Shown here: positions 16,932-25,736 of the stretch, piece after piece
Layout: each line of letters begins with the position of its first letter
How positions within the stretch are numbered: position 1 is the stretch's first letter
Source of the DNA: Rhodanobacteraceae bacterium
GTDB taxonomy: Bacteria; Pseudomonadota; Gammaproteobacteria; Xanthomonadales; SZUA-5
Direction of reading: 5' to 3'
Length of the DNA stretch: 64,000 bases
NCBI GenBank assembly: GCA_016717705.1
Contig: JADKFD010000029.1
Location: 1 to 64,000 of the forward strand
The notes under the pieces: model-generated
Told to the model about the DNA's origin: nothing
Seen by the model: the letters and a program-made list of their open reading frames with translations, nothing else
The model's database searches: none
Made by a program: the position numbers and the translations under genes

Positions 16932-18000
16932 CCTGATTAGCGCCGAACCTCAGCCGCGAGTCTCATGATCTGAGACAGGCAGCGCCGAGGGTGTACCCAC
17001 AACCGATCGGAGGTGGGTCATGGCGATGAACAAGGTGCAGTTCCAGGCGGGTCTGTCGTTGCCGGCGTTCACGGCGAAGTTTGGTTCCGAGGCGCAGTGC
17101 CGGAAGTCGCTCTTCAGTGCTCGCTGGCCCGAAGGTTTTCGCTGCCCGGCGTGCGCCGGTTCCGCGCACTCGACCTTCAAACGGGATGGTCAGATCTACT
17201 ACCAGTGCACCGATTGCCGCCATCAGACCACCTTGCTCGCCGGCACGATGTTCGAAGCCACCAAGTTGCCGCTCTCCATCTGGTTCCTTGCGCTGCACTT
17301 GTTGACGAGCGCCAAGACCAACCTGTCTGCCCTCGAGCTCAAGCGTCAGTTGGGTGTCTGCTACCGCACCGCTTGGCGCCTTAAGCACAAGGTGATGCAT
17401 GCCATGACCGAACGCGAAGAATCCAGGAAACTCAATGGCTTGGTGCAGATCGATGACGCCTACCTCGGGGGTGAGCGCAACGGCGGCAAGGCCGGCCGCG
17501 GCTCCGAGAACAAACAGGCGTTCCTGGTTGCCGTTGAAACCGACACCGATCTGGAGCGTCCCAGATGTGCGGTCATCGAGCCGGTGCGCGCGTTCAACAA
17601 CGACTCCATCAGTGACTGGGCCGAGCGCCGATTGCAGCCAAACGCCGAGGTCTATACCGACGGCTTGTTTGCTTTCCGTCGCTTCATCGACGCCGGACAT
17701 GCGCAGACCGTCCTGGACACTAGCGGCGGTCGCGCGGCCACCGAAGCCAGGGGCGCGCGCTGGGTCAACATCGTGTTGTCCAACGTGAAGCGTTCGATCA
17801 GCGGCGTCTATCACTCGATCCGCCAGGCCAAATACGCACGTCGGTACCTGGGCGAAGCGGCCTACCGCTTCAACCGCAGATTCCGACTCGGCGAAATGCT
17901 GCCCAGACTCGTTCATGCAATGATCCAGTGCGACCCGAGGCCCGAAACGCGACTGCGGCTGGCTTCCAACTTTCTCGGCTGAGGTTCGGCGCTAATCAGG
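16932..18000. mobile_element. IS1595-family insertion sequence, complete
   Basis: A 1069-bp element with perfect 25-bp terminal inverted repeats (16932-16956 and 17976-18000, ends CCTGATTAGC...GCTAATCAGG). It is flanked by the 8-bp target duplication AATCGCTT (16924-16931 and 18001-18008), the size expected for IS1595. One transposase gene fills it on the plus strand, and its stop lies inside the right repeat. The matching ends and clean duplication imply a recent insertion. Confidence 0.97.
17020..17982 (+). CDS. IS1595-family (ISXO2-like) transposase
   Basis: A 320-residue transposase. An N-terminal zinc ribbon (CPAC and CTDC pairs, near residues 43-65) precedes the catalytic domain: QIDDAYLGG, then YTDGLFAFRRF, then WVNIVLSNVKRSISGVYHSI. 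This gives the D-D-N-K/H pattern of the family. It is full length with no internal breaks, so the element is probably active. The gene is antisense to the effector it interrupts. Confidence 0.96.
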   Translation: MAMNKVQFQAGLSLPAFTAKFGSEAQCRKSLFSARWPEGFRCPACAGSAHSTFKRDGQIYYQCTDCRHQTTLLAGTMFEATKLPLSIWFLALHLLTSAKTNLSALELKRQLGVCYRTAWRLKHKVMHAMTEREESRKLNGLVQIDDAYLGGERNGGKAGRGSENKQAFLVAVETDTDLERPRCAVIEPVRAFNNDSISDWAERRLQPNAEVYTDGLFAFRRFIDAGHAQTVLDTSGGRAATEARGARWVNIVLSNVKRSISGVYHSIRQAKYARRYLGEAAYRFNRRFRLGEMLPRLVHAMIQCDPRPETRLRLASNFLG

Positions 18001-18318
18001 AATCGCTTTGAGATACCAGTGTCAATTTTCTAAGAAGCTGGCGCGCTAGCTCGCGATCAATTATAGCGAACTGCTTGAGCCAAATTTTGGCCTCGGGCGA
18101 TTCCTCGAATCTCATCGGGTTAATCACAAAGCAACCTCCGAAGCTAGGCAGTTTTAAAGTTGCCGGGGACGGGACGAAGACGTTCGCTTTGCGACGCTCC
18201 GAAACATCATTGGTACAAGCCCTTCGCCCGATGTCGCTTGTCGTTTGGATGGGGGTTGCGGGCGTTTAACCGTGCTAGTTCCATCCTAAGGCGAAGCCTC
18301 TGCGAGGTTGTGTAGCAT

Positions 18319-19101
18319 TCAAGTTTCCCCAGCCGCCAACACTCTCCCCGCAAACTCCGCAAATAGATTCCGAATACTTGTCGCTCCCGACAGCGGTCTA
18401 CACGTTTCGCTGCCATCTACGCTCAGTTCGAGCGCAGCCGCACTGTAGAGACGGCGTTCCACCAAGCGCTCGCACAAGAGCTGGTACCGACGCGCATAGG
18501 AAGCGCCGTTGAACTCGGGAAACACGGGGAAGTGCGGTTCGGCGCAGCGGACGGGTGTCAGGGACTTCTCACTCTCTTCGAGCAGCATCAGCCAGCCAAC
18601 GAAGGGCGGTCTTGGGTCAGCTTGGTAGATCGGGTTGAGCAGCGCGGGTGACTCTTCGCCGATGTCGTTCCGTGGCGTTGGGCGGTGGCCGTAGGCGCCG
18701 AGGTGATGCGCGACCCAGAGGTCGGCGGCGGAGCCGATGACTTCTTCGCTGCGGTTGTTGAAGTTGTTGCCGAAGGAGCCGACCTGCGACTTGAACTCGA
18801 ACACGCCGAGCAGGCGCTGCTTGTGGATGACGACGGCATCCCAGTCCTTGGTCGCTCGAAAGAACCCCGGCAAAGCCACTTTGCCCTTGTTGCGATGAAC
18901 CGCATCGGCCGGCAGGCCGCAATGGGCGGCGACGCTGTCGACCAGATTGATGAAGCCATTCATGTTCTGACCGCTGACTACGCCATCGCGCGTTCCGCCT
19001 TGTTTGCGCTCGCCTGTCGCACCCGAACGACCCGCCCAAAACGCGCGAACGGCGGCGTTGACGCGTTCGTCGAAATCATCCGGCAGCAAACTGATCGTCA
19101 T
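18319..19101 (-). CDS. PaeR7I/XhoI-family type II restriction endonuclease
   Basis: A 260-residue PD-(D/E)XK nuclease. The pattern NMNGFINLVDSVAAHCGLP, LPGFFRATKDWDAVV and GVFEFKSQVGSFGNNFNNRS closely follows PaeR7I/XhoI enzymes, which cut CTCGAG. Catalytic residues are D88, E102 and K104. It overlaps the upstream methyltransferase by 4 bp. The CTCGAG specificity is inferred from the family. A short reading frame beyond the stop (18207-18300) could be an alternative C-terminus or unrelated. Confidence 0.85.
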   Translation of the reverse strand: MTISLLPDDFDERVNAAVRAFWAGRSGATGERKQGGTRDGVVSGQNMNGFINLVDSVAAHCGLPADAVHRNKGKVALPGFFRATKDWDAVVIHKQRLLGVFEFKSQVGSFGNNFNNRSEEVIGSAADLWVAHHLGAYGHRPTPRNDIGEESPALLNPIYQADPRPPFVGWLMLLEESEKSLTPVRCAEPHFPVFPEFNGASYARRYQLLCERLVERRLYSAAALELSVDGSETCRPLSGATSIRNLFAEFAGRVLAAGET

Positions 19102-20867
19102 TCGCGTCGGTTCCTACGCGGGGAAGTCACTTGTGCGTCTGCCGCCATCTGCCGTGTGCGCTCCGCAGCGTCAACCGATAGGCCATAGAGCCGAAACACC
19201 GGTTCATCAATCAGCCGTTGATCCTTGGCGCAGGCCACCTGGGCCAGCTCATCGCGCAATGCCGGCGGCACGTCTTGCCAGCGCGGGATGCGGATGCGGC
19301 GCAGGTATTGAGCCTGGAAGCGCAGGAAGCCGCCGGACATGCGGGTGCAGTAGGTGGCGACCAGCAACACCGTAACCGAGGACCGCAGCACCGCCTGCAG
19401 CGCGCGCAGGTCCCACTGGGTCGAAGTCACGTAATAAAGGTTGTGGTGCGGGTAGTAGTGGCCCTCGTCGAGCACGAACGTGGCTTCACCCTTGATGTCC
19501 GGCACCAAGAGCTTCGGCTGCTGCTGCAACTCGGGATAGATGCGATCGATGGTGCGGTACCAGGCGTCGCCATTCTTGGTCGCCACGTGGCGACCGGCGA
19601 CAGCCTCGTAGTGCTGATAAAGATAGGCGGACAGCTTCGTGTAGTCGGCCAGATCGACCACGCCGCCTTCCGCCAGGAACGGGTTGACCACGCCCTTGCC
19701 GCCCCAGCGGATCTGCCCGTCGACCAGATCGCGCGCCATCACCAGCGGCAGCTTGCGACTGGCCTCGACCGGAAGCGCGTCGAGTTCGCCGATGTAGACG
19801 CGATCGCAGCCGGTGGCGACGCCGATGCCCACCTTGCAGCCGACTTGTTCCAGCGTGGGGAACTGTTGTTCCAGTCGACGCACCAGATCCAGGCGCGTCA
19901 AATCATCGAGCAGCCAGGGCGCCTCGCCCGATCCGGCCAGCGAGATCTCGCCGACGACGGCGGTGTCGGCGTGCGCGGCGAGCATCGCTGCGACCAACTG
20001 CGGCAGGCTGTGCTCATCGGTGATCACGCCCGGACGGGCGACGCGCGTGGACGCGGCGGTCCCGCTGTGGGTCGCCGGCCGTTGAATTACGGTTATCGCG
20101 GGATAGGCGATGACCTCAGAGTGGAAGGCGTCGATTCCCTCCATGTCGATGTAGTGCTGCAGCGTGAAGCCATTGACGATCTTGGCGCGAAGCGGGCCGC
20201 CGTATTTGTTCTTCAACCAGCGATTGGCACAGATGAAACCGAGCAGGCCGCCGGGCGCCAGCAGATCGAGGGCGCGCTCGTAGAAGGCGATGTAGATGTC
20301 GGCCCGGTCAAACATCGTGCGAAAGCGCGCTCGATATTCACGCAGCAGCGCATCGGGGATGCGCTCCTGGCGCACGTAGGGCGGGTTGCCGACGACGAAA
20401 TCGAACTCGCCGGACAGCCCACAGAGCAGGAAGTCGTCGCACAGCAGCCAGTGTCGGCAAAGTTCGCCGGCATCGGCAGGCGTCACGCCCTGCGCGATCA
20501 GGCGCGCGCGCAGGTGCGCCGTGGTGGTCTCGAAGCTGTCGCGATGCAGTTCCACCGCCCGGATCGCATCGACCAGTTCGCGGCCGGCATCGGCCAGCCG
20601 ACGGCCGGCTTGGCGGTAGGCAGTGAGCAAACGATCCACCGAGGCGAGCAGGAATTCACCGCCACCGAAGGAAGGTTCGAGCAGACGCATGCGGCGCAGC
20701 GGCTGAGTCGCGGAATAACCCGACAGATCCAGGATGGCCGCGACCACATCCGGCCGCGTGAATACCGCGCCGCGCTCGGTTTCGTCATTGCCGGCCAGCA
20801 CCGAGACCGCTGCGGTGATCTCCGGGGCGCGGGCGGTGGGGCCGAGGATGTCGAACAGATTCAGCAC
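19098..20867 (-). CDS. N6-adenine DNA methyltransferase, Eco57I/PaeR7I type
   Basis: About 589 residues from a GTG at 20867 (VLNLFDILGP); an ATG at 21014 would add 49 Pro-rich residues inside a repeat. The start choice is supported by a truncated copy at 28010-28303, where similarity also begins at VLNLFDILGP. SAM-binding LEPSFGGGEF (63-72) and catalytic NPPY (161-164) are intact. A C-terminal target-recognition-like half follows. It protects host DNA against the overlapping PaeR7I-like nuclease. Confidence 0.9.
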   Translation of the reverse strand: MLNLFDILGPTARAPEITAAVSVLAGNDETERGAVFTRPDVVAAILDLSGYSATQPLRRMRLLEPSFGGGEFLLASVDRLLTAYRQAGRRLADAGRELVDAIRAVELHRDSFETTTAHLRARLIAQGVTPADAGELCRHWLLCDDFLLCGLSGEFDFVVGNPPYVRQERIPDALLREYRARFRTMFDRADIYIAFYERALDLLAPGGLLGFICANRWLKNKYGGPLRAKIVNGFTLQHYIDMEGIDAFHSEVIAYPAITVIQRPATHSGTAASTRVARPGVITDEHSLPQLVAAMLAAHADTAVVGEISLAGSGEAPWLLDDLTRLDLVRRLEQQFPTLEQVGCKVGIGVATGCDRVYIGELDALPVEASRKLPLVMARDLVDGQIRWGGKGVVNPFLAEGGVVDLADYTKLSAYLYQHYEAVAGRHVATKNGDAWYRTIDRIYPELQQQPKLLVPDIKGEATFVLDEGHYYPHHNLYYVTSTQWDLRALQAVLRSSVTVLLVATYCTRMSGGFLRFQAQYLRRIRIPRWQDVPPALRDELAQVACAKDQRLIDEPVFRLYGLSVDAAERTRQMAADAQVTSPRRNRRE

Positions 20868-20942
20868 AGGGCCGGCGGGGTTGGTTCGAAGTGGATTGAT
20901 CTTCGGGGGTTTGGGGGTGGGATGCAATGTGGGACGGCGCGA

Positions 20943-21028
20943 ATAGGTTGGGGTGAGCCCCGCGAACCCCAACGGCCGACCATGGCTCGTCGCGTTGTTG
21001 GGGTTCCGTTCCACTCACCCCAACCTAT
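20943..21028. repeat. Long palindromic REP-like element between helicase and methyltransferase genes
   Basis: Perfect 15-bp arms ATAGGTTGGGGTGAG (20943-20957) and its complement (21014-21028) enclose a second pair, GAACCCCAAC (20964-20973) and GTTGGGGTTC (20997-21006). The hairpin may also terminate transcription of the helicase gene. Confidence 0.8.
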
Positions 21029-21033
21029 GCGGG

Positions 21034-24000
21034 CTAACGCCCAAAGGACTCCAGTAATCGCTCGGGCACGGGTTGATGCAATCGCCAGTCGACCGTCACC
21101 GGCTCATTGCCCTCCCATTTTTCGAACGCGACGGTCCCGCAATACAGGAACGCGGCGGGTGCGCTACCGCGCTTCTTTTCGGCGCGGACGAACAGGTGAA
21201 CGGCCACGCCGAGTTGCTGATGATCGCGGATCAGCCGACCGTACTTGCTGTCCTGCGCGGTGCGGTTCTGGCTTTGCCACTGGAACCGGTCTGGCGCGAG
21301 GAAGCGGTTCTGATACTGGAACTGTTCGCTCATGCCTTCGCGGTCGATGGTCACGAGCAGGCAGATTGCGCGGGGCTTCTCGGTCGTGATGACCACGAAT
21401 CCGCTGTTCCAGATGGCCTCGCTGTATCGCTCACTGAACAGTCTGGGAATTTGTTCGCGCGAGTAGCGGCGAAAGACCTCGGGCTCTTCGTCGGGTGCCC
21501 GGCCCAGCGGCTTCCACGTCCATCCGTTGTCGGCCCGCTCGCAACTGACCTTGAAGTCGGTTCCAGGCAGGCCGGCGTCAGGACCGAACCAGCCGCGCAG
21601 TATCTTCGACAGCACGTTCTTGTCGTTGTCTGCGGCGCAAACGACGTTGACCGCGATCTTGGCGAAGTTGGCTCGGTGGATCTCGCCGTCGATGGTGACG
21701 TCATGCCAACCCTGTTCTGGAATCGATGGGGTTCGCTCGCGGTCAGGCAGGAACAGGATCGGATTGCCGCTGGCGTGCTTGACGCTCATGACGAAGCTTG
21801 AGTGATCGCCATCGGTGGCAGGCCGCAGCAGGTACTCCGCCAGCCGCCAATCGACCAGTTCCCTCACCAGTCCGCGGAAGGCTTCGCGGGCGGCGGGTGG
21901 GATGGTGCCGAGATAGCGCAGGCGCTGGTTCTGGTAGGCGAAGGCGACCTGATCTTTCACAGCGCCGGTGCCGGTCCAGGCGTTGATGGGATTGGTCTCG
22001 ATCAGCCTGCGCAGGGCGACGGGGTCGTCGAGTGCGGGGCCGACTTCTTTGCTGAGCGCGGGAAGCCGGCGGGCGAGGCGGGCGAATTCGTCGGTCAGGA
22101 CGGAGATTTCGATGCCTTCATCGCCCGGCAGGGAATCGGTGTTCAGCATCGCTTGCAGCACCAGCATCTTGAAGCTGGCCGTCATGCGGGTGACTTCGAG
22201 GCCGACGAGAAAGCTGGTGGCTGCGGACCACGCGGCTTCCTCGGCAGCGGGGAAATCGTCCATATCCCGGACCAGACCGAACCACGATCCGTAAGCGGTG
22301 CGCGCTGCGCGCGGCAGGTAGCCGTCGTGGAAGGCTTCGGAGGCGGTCGGGCGCTGGCCGTGGCGGTCGCGGAAGTCCTGGTAGTACTCGCGCAGGGCGT
22401 CGGCGCCGTCGGCGGGTGATCGCAGCAGTGCGCGCAGGATGTCGAGGGCCTGCAATTCATAGGTGACTTCACAGCCCACTGGAAGGCTGAGCCGTTGCTC
22501 CTGACACGCCCGCAGTGCGGCAGCAATCGCCCGATCACCGCCGCCCTCGATCGCCAGAAGCGCGCGGACCTTGGTCAGGAAGCTGCGGTGATTGCCGATG
22601 TAGTCGATGACGGTCAGGCGTTTGTCGCCGTGCTTGCGCAGACCGCGGCCGAACTGCTGCAGCCAGATGACTGCCGACTCGGTCGGGCGCAGCATCATCA
22701 CGGTGTCGATGGCGGGGACGTCGACGCCTTCGTTGAACATGTCGACGGCGAACACGACCTTCAGCTGCGCGGCGGCCAGTTGCTCCAGCGACAGGGCGCG
22801 CGGATCGGCGCCGGGACCGGAATGCACGGCGGCGCAGGGGATGCCGGCGTCGAGGAAATAGCGCTTCATGTATTCGGCGTGGCGCTGCGACACGCAGAAC
22901 GCCAGGGTGCGGGCGCCGGCCCGCTTGCGCCATTGCTCGACGATGTTCGCGGCGCGCAGTTCGGTGGCGACGGCGGCGGTCAGCTCGGCCTCGTCGAAGC
23001 GACCGCTTTTCCACGGCACATTGCGGTAGTCGACCTCGTCGGGCACGCCGAAGTAGCGGTAAGCGCACAGCAGGCCGAGGTCGATGCCGCGCGGAACGCC
23101 GCAGCGGTAGACCAGATTCTCGCCGCACAGGGCCAGCAGGTTGCCGCCATCGGTGCGTTCCGGCGTGGCCGTCAGTCCGAGCAGGAAGGTCGGGTCGAAG
23201 TGCTCGATCAGGCGCCGATAGCTGGCAGCGGAGGCATGGTGGAATTCGTCGACGATGATGTAGTCGAAGGCGTGCGGATCGAAGCGCTCCAGGTGCTCGC
23301 GGCGGCTCAGGGTCTGGATCGACGCGAACAGGATTTCGGCATCACCGGCGCGCTCACTGCCGTTGTACCAGCCGAGCGCGGCGTCGGGGCGAATGCGGCG
23401 AAAGGTCGCCAGTGCCTGGTGCAGGATTTCCTCGCGGTGGGCGACGAACAGCACGCGGCGGAATTGCGCTCCGGCGATGTCGAAGGCGGCGAGCCAGGTC
23501 TTGCCCAAGCCGGTCGCCATCACCACGAGCCCGGCACGCGCACCCTCGGCGCGGGTGGCCATGAGCGCGGTCAACGCCTCTTCCTGCACCGGATTGGGCG
23601 TGGGCAGATCCGGCGTCGGCTCGGGCAGTTCGCCCGGCGGCTCGGTCGCCAGCGCTGCCAGGGCCGGCCGTCGCCCGCGGTATTCGGCCAGCCATGCGTC
23701 ATCCAGATCGCGGGTCGCCGGGTCAGCAAACAGCGCCTCGAAAGCCCCGCGGACCAGCGCCAGTCCCGCGGCATCGCGTCGCGATTCGACGCGGTAGTTC
23801 CATTCGATGCCATCGACCAGCGCCGACGCGGACAGATTGGAGCTGCCGACCCAGGCGACGCCGTCGGCGTAGTTGCCGGTGAGCAGATAGGCCTTGGGAT
23901 GGAAGCTGCGGCCGGCGGTGACGTAGACGCGCAGGTCCAGTCGGGTACTGCCGTGGATCGCGCGCAGATCGATCAGGCGCTGCAGGGCGTCGGGGTCGGT

Positions 24001-24666
24001 GACGCCGAGGTAGTCGCCGGTCAGCAGCCGCAGCGAACCGCCACGGCGCAACAGGTCGTCGAAGTGTGCGTACAGACGCTCGACGCCGCTCGGCATGACG
24101 AAGGCCACGGCGATGTCGACGCGGCTCGCAGTCGACAAGTCCTGTTCGAGGTGCGGCAGCAGCGGGTGCGTGGGGCCGGTCGTCAGCAGCGGTGGCGCAT
24201 CGATCCGCCAGGGCTGGCCCGGGCCGGCGTCGGCAATCGACGGGCCGCGCGGCGCCTCGCGCGTGATCAGGTAGTTGCCCTTGCCCGGAATCACATGGCG
24301 CACGCCGCCGCGCGGATCGGGCATGTCGCCGGTGCGCCGCGGAATCACATGCTGATGCAGATGCGGCACGGTCTGGCCCGCTGCGGCGCCGACGTTCACG
24401 CCGAAGTTGAAGCCGTCGATGCCACCGCGCTCGCGGATGATCGAGCAGACCGCGTCGATGGCGGAAAACAGCTCGGCGCGCTCGCTGCCGGAGGCGTCGA
24501 ACCAGGTCGGCACATGTCGGTAAGGGACGATCAGCGCGTGGCCGTCGGTGACCGGGAATCCGTCCCAGAGGGCAAAGACGTGGCGCAGTCGCAGGAACAC
24601 CCGCTGCGGATCGGGGTTGCAGAAGGGACACCAGCGCGGGTCGTCGTTGGCTGCGCTTGGGGTCAT
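21034..24666 (-). CDS. HIT - phospholipase D - SF2 helicase - DUF3427-like fusion protein
   Basis: About 1210 residues from MTPSAANDDPRW at 24666; an in-frame upstream ATG lies in the tandem repeat and is rejected. Order of domains: HIT nucleotide hydrolase (5-140, HLHQHVIPR), PLD-like nuclease (175-300, FHPKAYLL and VGSSNLS), SF2 helicase (365-740, MATGLGKT, DEFHH, LTATP, then QQFGRGLR in the second lobe), and a long C-terminal region. Such fusions are predicted conflict or defence proteins. It lies directly upstream of the methyltransferase and nuclease on the same strand, so all three may be one locus. Confidence 0.88.
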   Translation of the reverse strand: MTPSAANDDPRWCPFCNPDPQRVFLRLRHVFALWDGFPVTDGHALIVPYRHVPTWFDASGSERAELFSAIDAVCSIIRERGGIDGFNFGVNVGAAAGQTVPHLHQHVIPRRTGDMPDPRGGVRHVIPGKGNYLITREAPRGPSIADAGPGQPWRIDAPPLLTTGPTHPLLPHLEQDLSTASRVDIAVAFVMPSGVERLYAHFDDLLRRGGSLRLLTGDYLGVTDPDALQRLIDLRAIHGSTRLDLRVYVTAGRSFHPKAYLLTGNYADGVAWVGSSNLSASALVDGIEWNYRVESRRDAAGLALVRGAFEALFADPATRDLDDAWLAEYRGRRPALAALATEPPGELPEPTPDLPTPNPVQEEALTALMATRAEGARAGLVVMATGLGKTWLAAFDIAGAQFRRVLFVAHREEILHQALATFRRIRPDAALGWYNGSERAGDAEILFASIQTLSRREHLERFDPHAFDYIIVDEFHHASAASYRRLIEHFDPTFLLGLTATPERTDGGNLLALCGENLVYRCGVPRGIDLGLLCAYRYFGVPDEVDYRNVPWKSGRFDEAELTAAVATELRAANIVEQWRKRAGARTLAFCVSQRHAEYMKRYFLDAGIPCAAVHSGPGADPRALSLEQLAAAQLKVVFAVDMFNEGVDVPAIDTVMMLRPTESAVIWLQQFGRGLRKHGDKRLTVIDYIGNHRSFLTKVRALLAIEGGGDRAIAAALRACQEQRLSLPVGCEVTYELQALDILRALLRSPADGADALREYYQDFRDRHGQRPTASEAFHDGYLPRAARTAYGSWFGLVRDMDDFPAAEEAAWSAATSFLVGLEVTRMTASFKMLVLQAMLNTDSLPGDEGIEISVLTDEFARLARRLPALSKEVGPALDDPVALRRLIETNPINAWTGTGAVKDQVAFAYQNQRLRYLGTIPPAAREAFRGLVRELVDWRLAEYLLRPATDGDHSSFVMSVKHASGNPILFLPDRERTPSIPEQGWHDVTIDGEIHRANFAKIAVNVVCAADNDKNVLSKILRGWFGPDAGLPGTDFKVSCERADNGWTWKPLGRAPDEEPEVFRRYSREQIPRLFSERYSEAIWNSGFVVITTEKPRAICLLVTIDREGMSEQFQYQNRFLAPDRFQWQSQNRTAQDSKYGRLIRDHQQLGVAVHLFVRAEKKRGSAPAAFLYCGTVAFEKWEGNEPVTVDWRLHQPVPERLLESFGR

Positions 24667-24712
24667 TGGCAATGCCCGGGTGTGGTGCAGGGATACTGGC
24701 AGATCGGACGCG

Positions 24713-25306
24713 GCTCGGGCGCGGCCGACGCAGAGCGCCGGTGAACCCCGTGCCAGGCCTTCGCGGAGCATGAACATTGACGTGCGGGGCACACCGGCCT
24801 ACCGGGCTACGCGACCCAAATATGGAGTGCGCCGGCTTGCCGGGGCTTTGGATCAAGGGTCAGGGCAGCCAAAGCGGTGGCAGGCCACCGCACTCCAAAT
24901 TGGCCCGCGCTCTGGGCGCAGCACCGGCGCGCATCGAACCGGGACGACTTTTACGGCAACCTATGCTCGGGCGCGGCCGACGCAGAGCGCCGGTGAGCCC
25001 CGTGCCAGGACATCGCGGAGCATGAACATTGACGTGCGGGGCACACCGGCCTACCAGGCTACGCGACCCAAATATGGAGTGCGCCGGCTTGCCGGCGCTT
25101 TGGATCAAGGGTCAGGGCAGCCAAAGCGGTGGCAGGCCACCGCACTCCAAATTGGCCCGCGCTCTGGGCGCAGCACCGGCGCGCATCGAACCGGGACGAC
25201 TTTTACGGCAACCTATGCTCGGGCGCGGCCGACGCAGAGCGCCGGTGAGCCCCGTGCCAGGCCTTCGCGGAGCATGAACATTGACGCGCGGGGCACACCG
25301 GCCTAC
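24713..25306. repeat. Tandem 252-bp repeat, two full copies and a partial third
   Basis: Units begin with GCTCGGGCGCGGCC at 24713, 24965 and 25217, exactly 252 bp apart, and are nearly identical. Each contains paired inverted REP-like sequences (GGAGTGCGCCGG... and ...CCACCGCACTCC). The third copy stops near 25306. A fourth partial copy lies at 31375-31472, in front of the truncated HIT gene. Confidence 0.92.
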
Positions 25307-25412
25307 CCAGTGGCTCTATGCGCACGACGCGAATCATGCGGTTCGCTGCGCTCACCTCACCGGGATGCGGATGGGACCCGCTCGCATGGTCCAAATCTTC
25401 GCTGGCAATCGT

Positions 25413-25736
25413 TCAGAGCACCGCTTCCAGTCCCTTGCGTTCAAGGATGTCGAGCAATTTCTGCGAGGGGCCGCTCGGTGTCTTGTCGCCCACTTCCCAT
25501 TTGCGCACGGTCGACAGGCTGGTGTTGAGTACCGATGCCAGCACAGCTTGGCTCAGGTGCAGGCGTTCGCGCAGGGCTTTCACCTTCGTTGCATCGTAGT
25601 CCTGCACCGGCGCAAGGCACAGCGCATCGAACTTGAGCATCTTGCGCTTGTCGATGAAGCCAAGACGCTGCAGATCGCTGGCAGTCTCGTGGACGGCTTC
25701 CAGAATGCGGCTCTTCATTTGGGTCTTTGTCGTCAT
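25413..25736 (-). CDS. HigA-type HTH antitoxin
   Basis: A 107-residue protein. The N-terminal half (MTTKTQMKSRILEAVHETAS) is an antitoxin arm, and the C-terminal half carries an XRE HTH (LRERLHLSQAVLASVLNTSL, then STVRKWEVGDKTPSGPSQK). The start overlaps the toxin stop by 4 bp (ATGA), the toxin-first order. This is a second, distinct HigBA-type pair in the window, and both genes are intact. Confidence 0.9.
   Translation of the reverse strand: MTTKTQMKSRILEAVHETASDLQRLGFIDKRKMLKFDALCLAPVQDYDATKVKALRERLHLSQAVLASVLNTSLSTVRKWEVGDKTPSGPSQKLLDILERKGLEAVL

Larger units (their letters stand above)
15891..18127 (-). pseudogene. Retron effector: phosphoribosyltransferase-like protein, split by IS1595
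   Basis: The 5' part starts at a GTG (18125-18127) with GGAGG seven bases upstream and reads MINPMRFEESPEAKIWLKQF to LVSQSD. An IS then intervenes (16932-18000). The 3' part runs to 15891 and contains IASGGRTPGSSADRIKHLIE and IVLVEDFVGSGDR, the PRTase PRPP-binding loop. With the IS and one target duplication removed, the halves join one base out of frame at an A/T run (16915-16920). One added A gives SDFEKNLQIAIEEV and a protein of about 386 residues. PRTase-like proteins are known retron-associated effectors. The insertion should abolish toxicity. Confidence 0.82.

Noticed and set aside
16932..18000. Composite transposon carrying the retron
   Set aside because: Only one IS copy is present, and its target duplication shows a simple insertion.
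18207..18416. Short minus-strand frame ending NARNPHPNDKRHRAKGLYQ as a separate gene
   Set aside because: It overlaps the end of the restriction enzyme and has no ribosome site; the piece beyond the stop could be an alternative C-terminus, so it is not called.
19218..21389. 723-residue plus-strand frame opposite the methyltransferase
   Set aside because: It is a shadow of the methyltransferase and has no recognisable protein pattern.
22495..24744. 749-residue plus-strand frame opposite the helicase fusion
   Set aside because: It is a shadow frame; the minus strand carries clear HIT, PLD and helicase motifs.
24713..25306. Regular repeats that might be a CRISPR array
   Set aside because: The unit is 252 bp with no short repeat/unique spacer pattern, and no cas gene is present.
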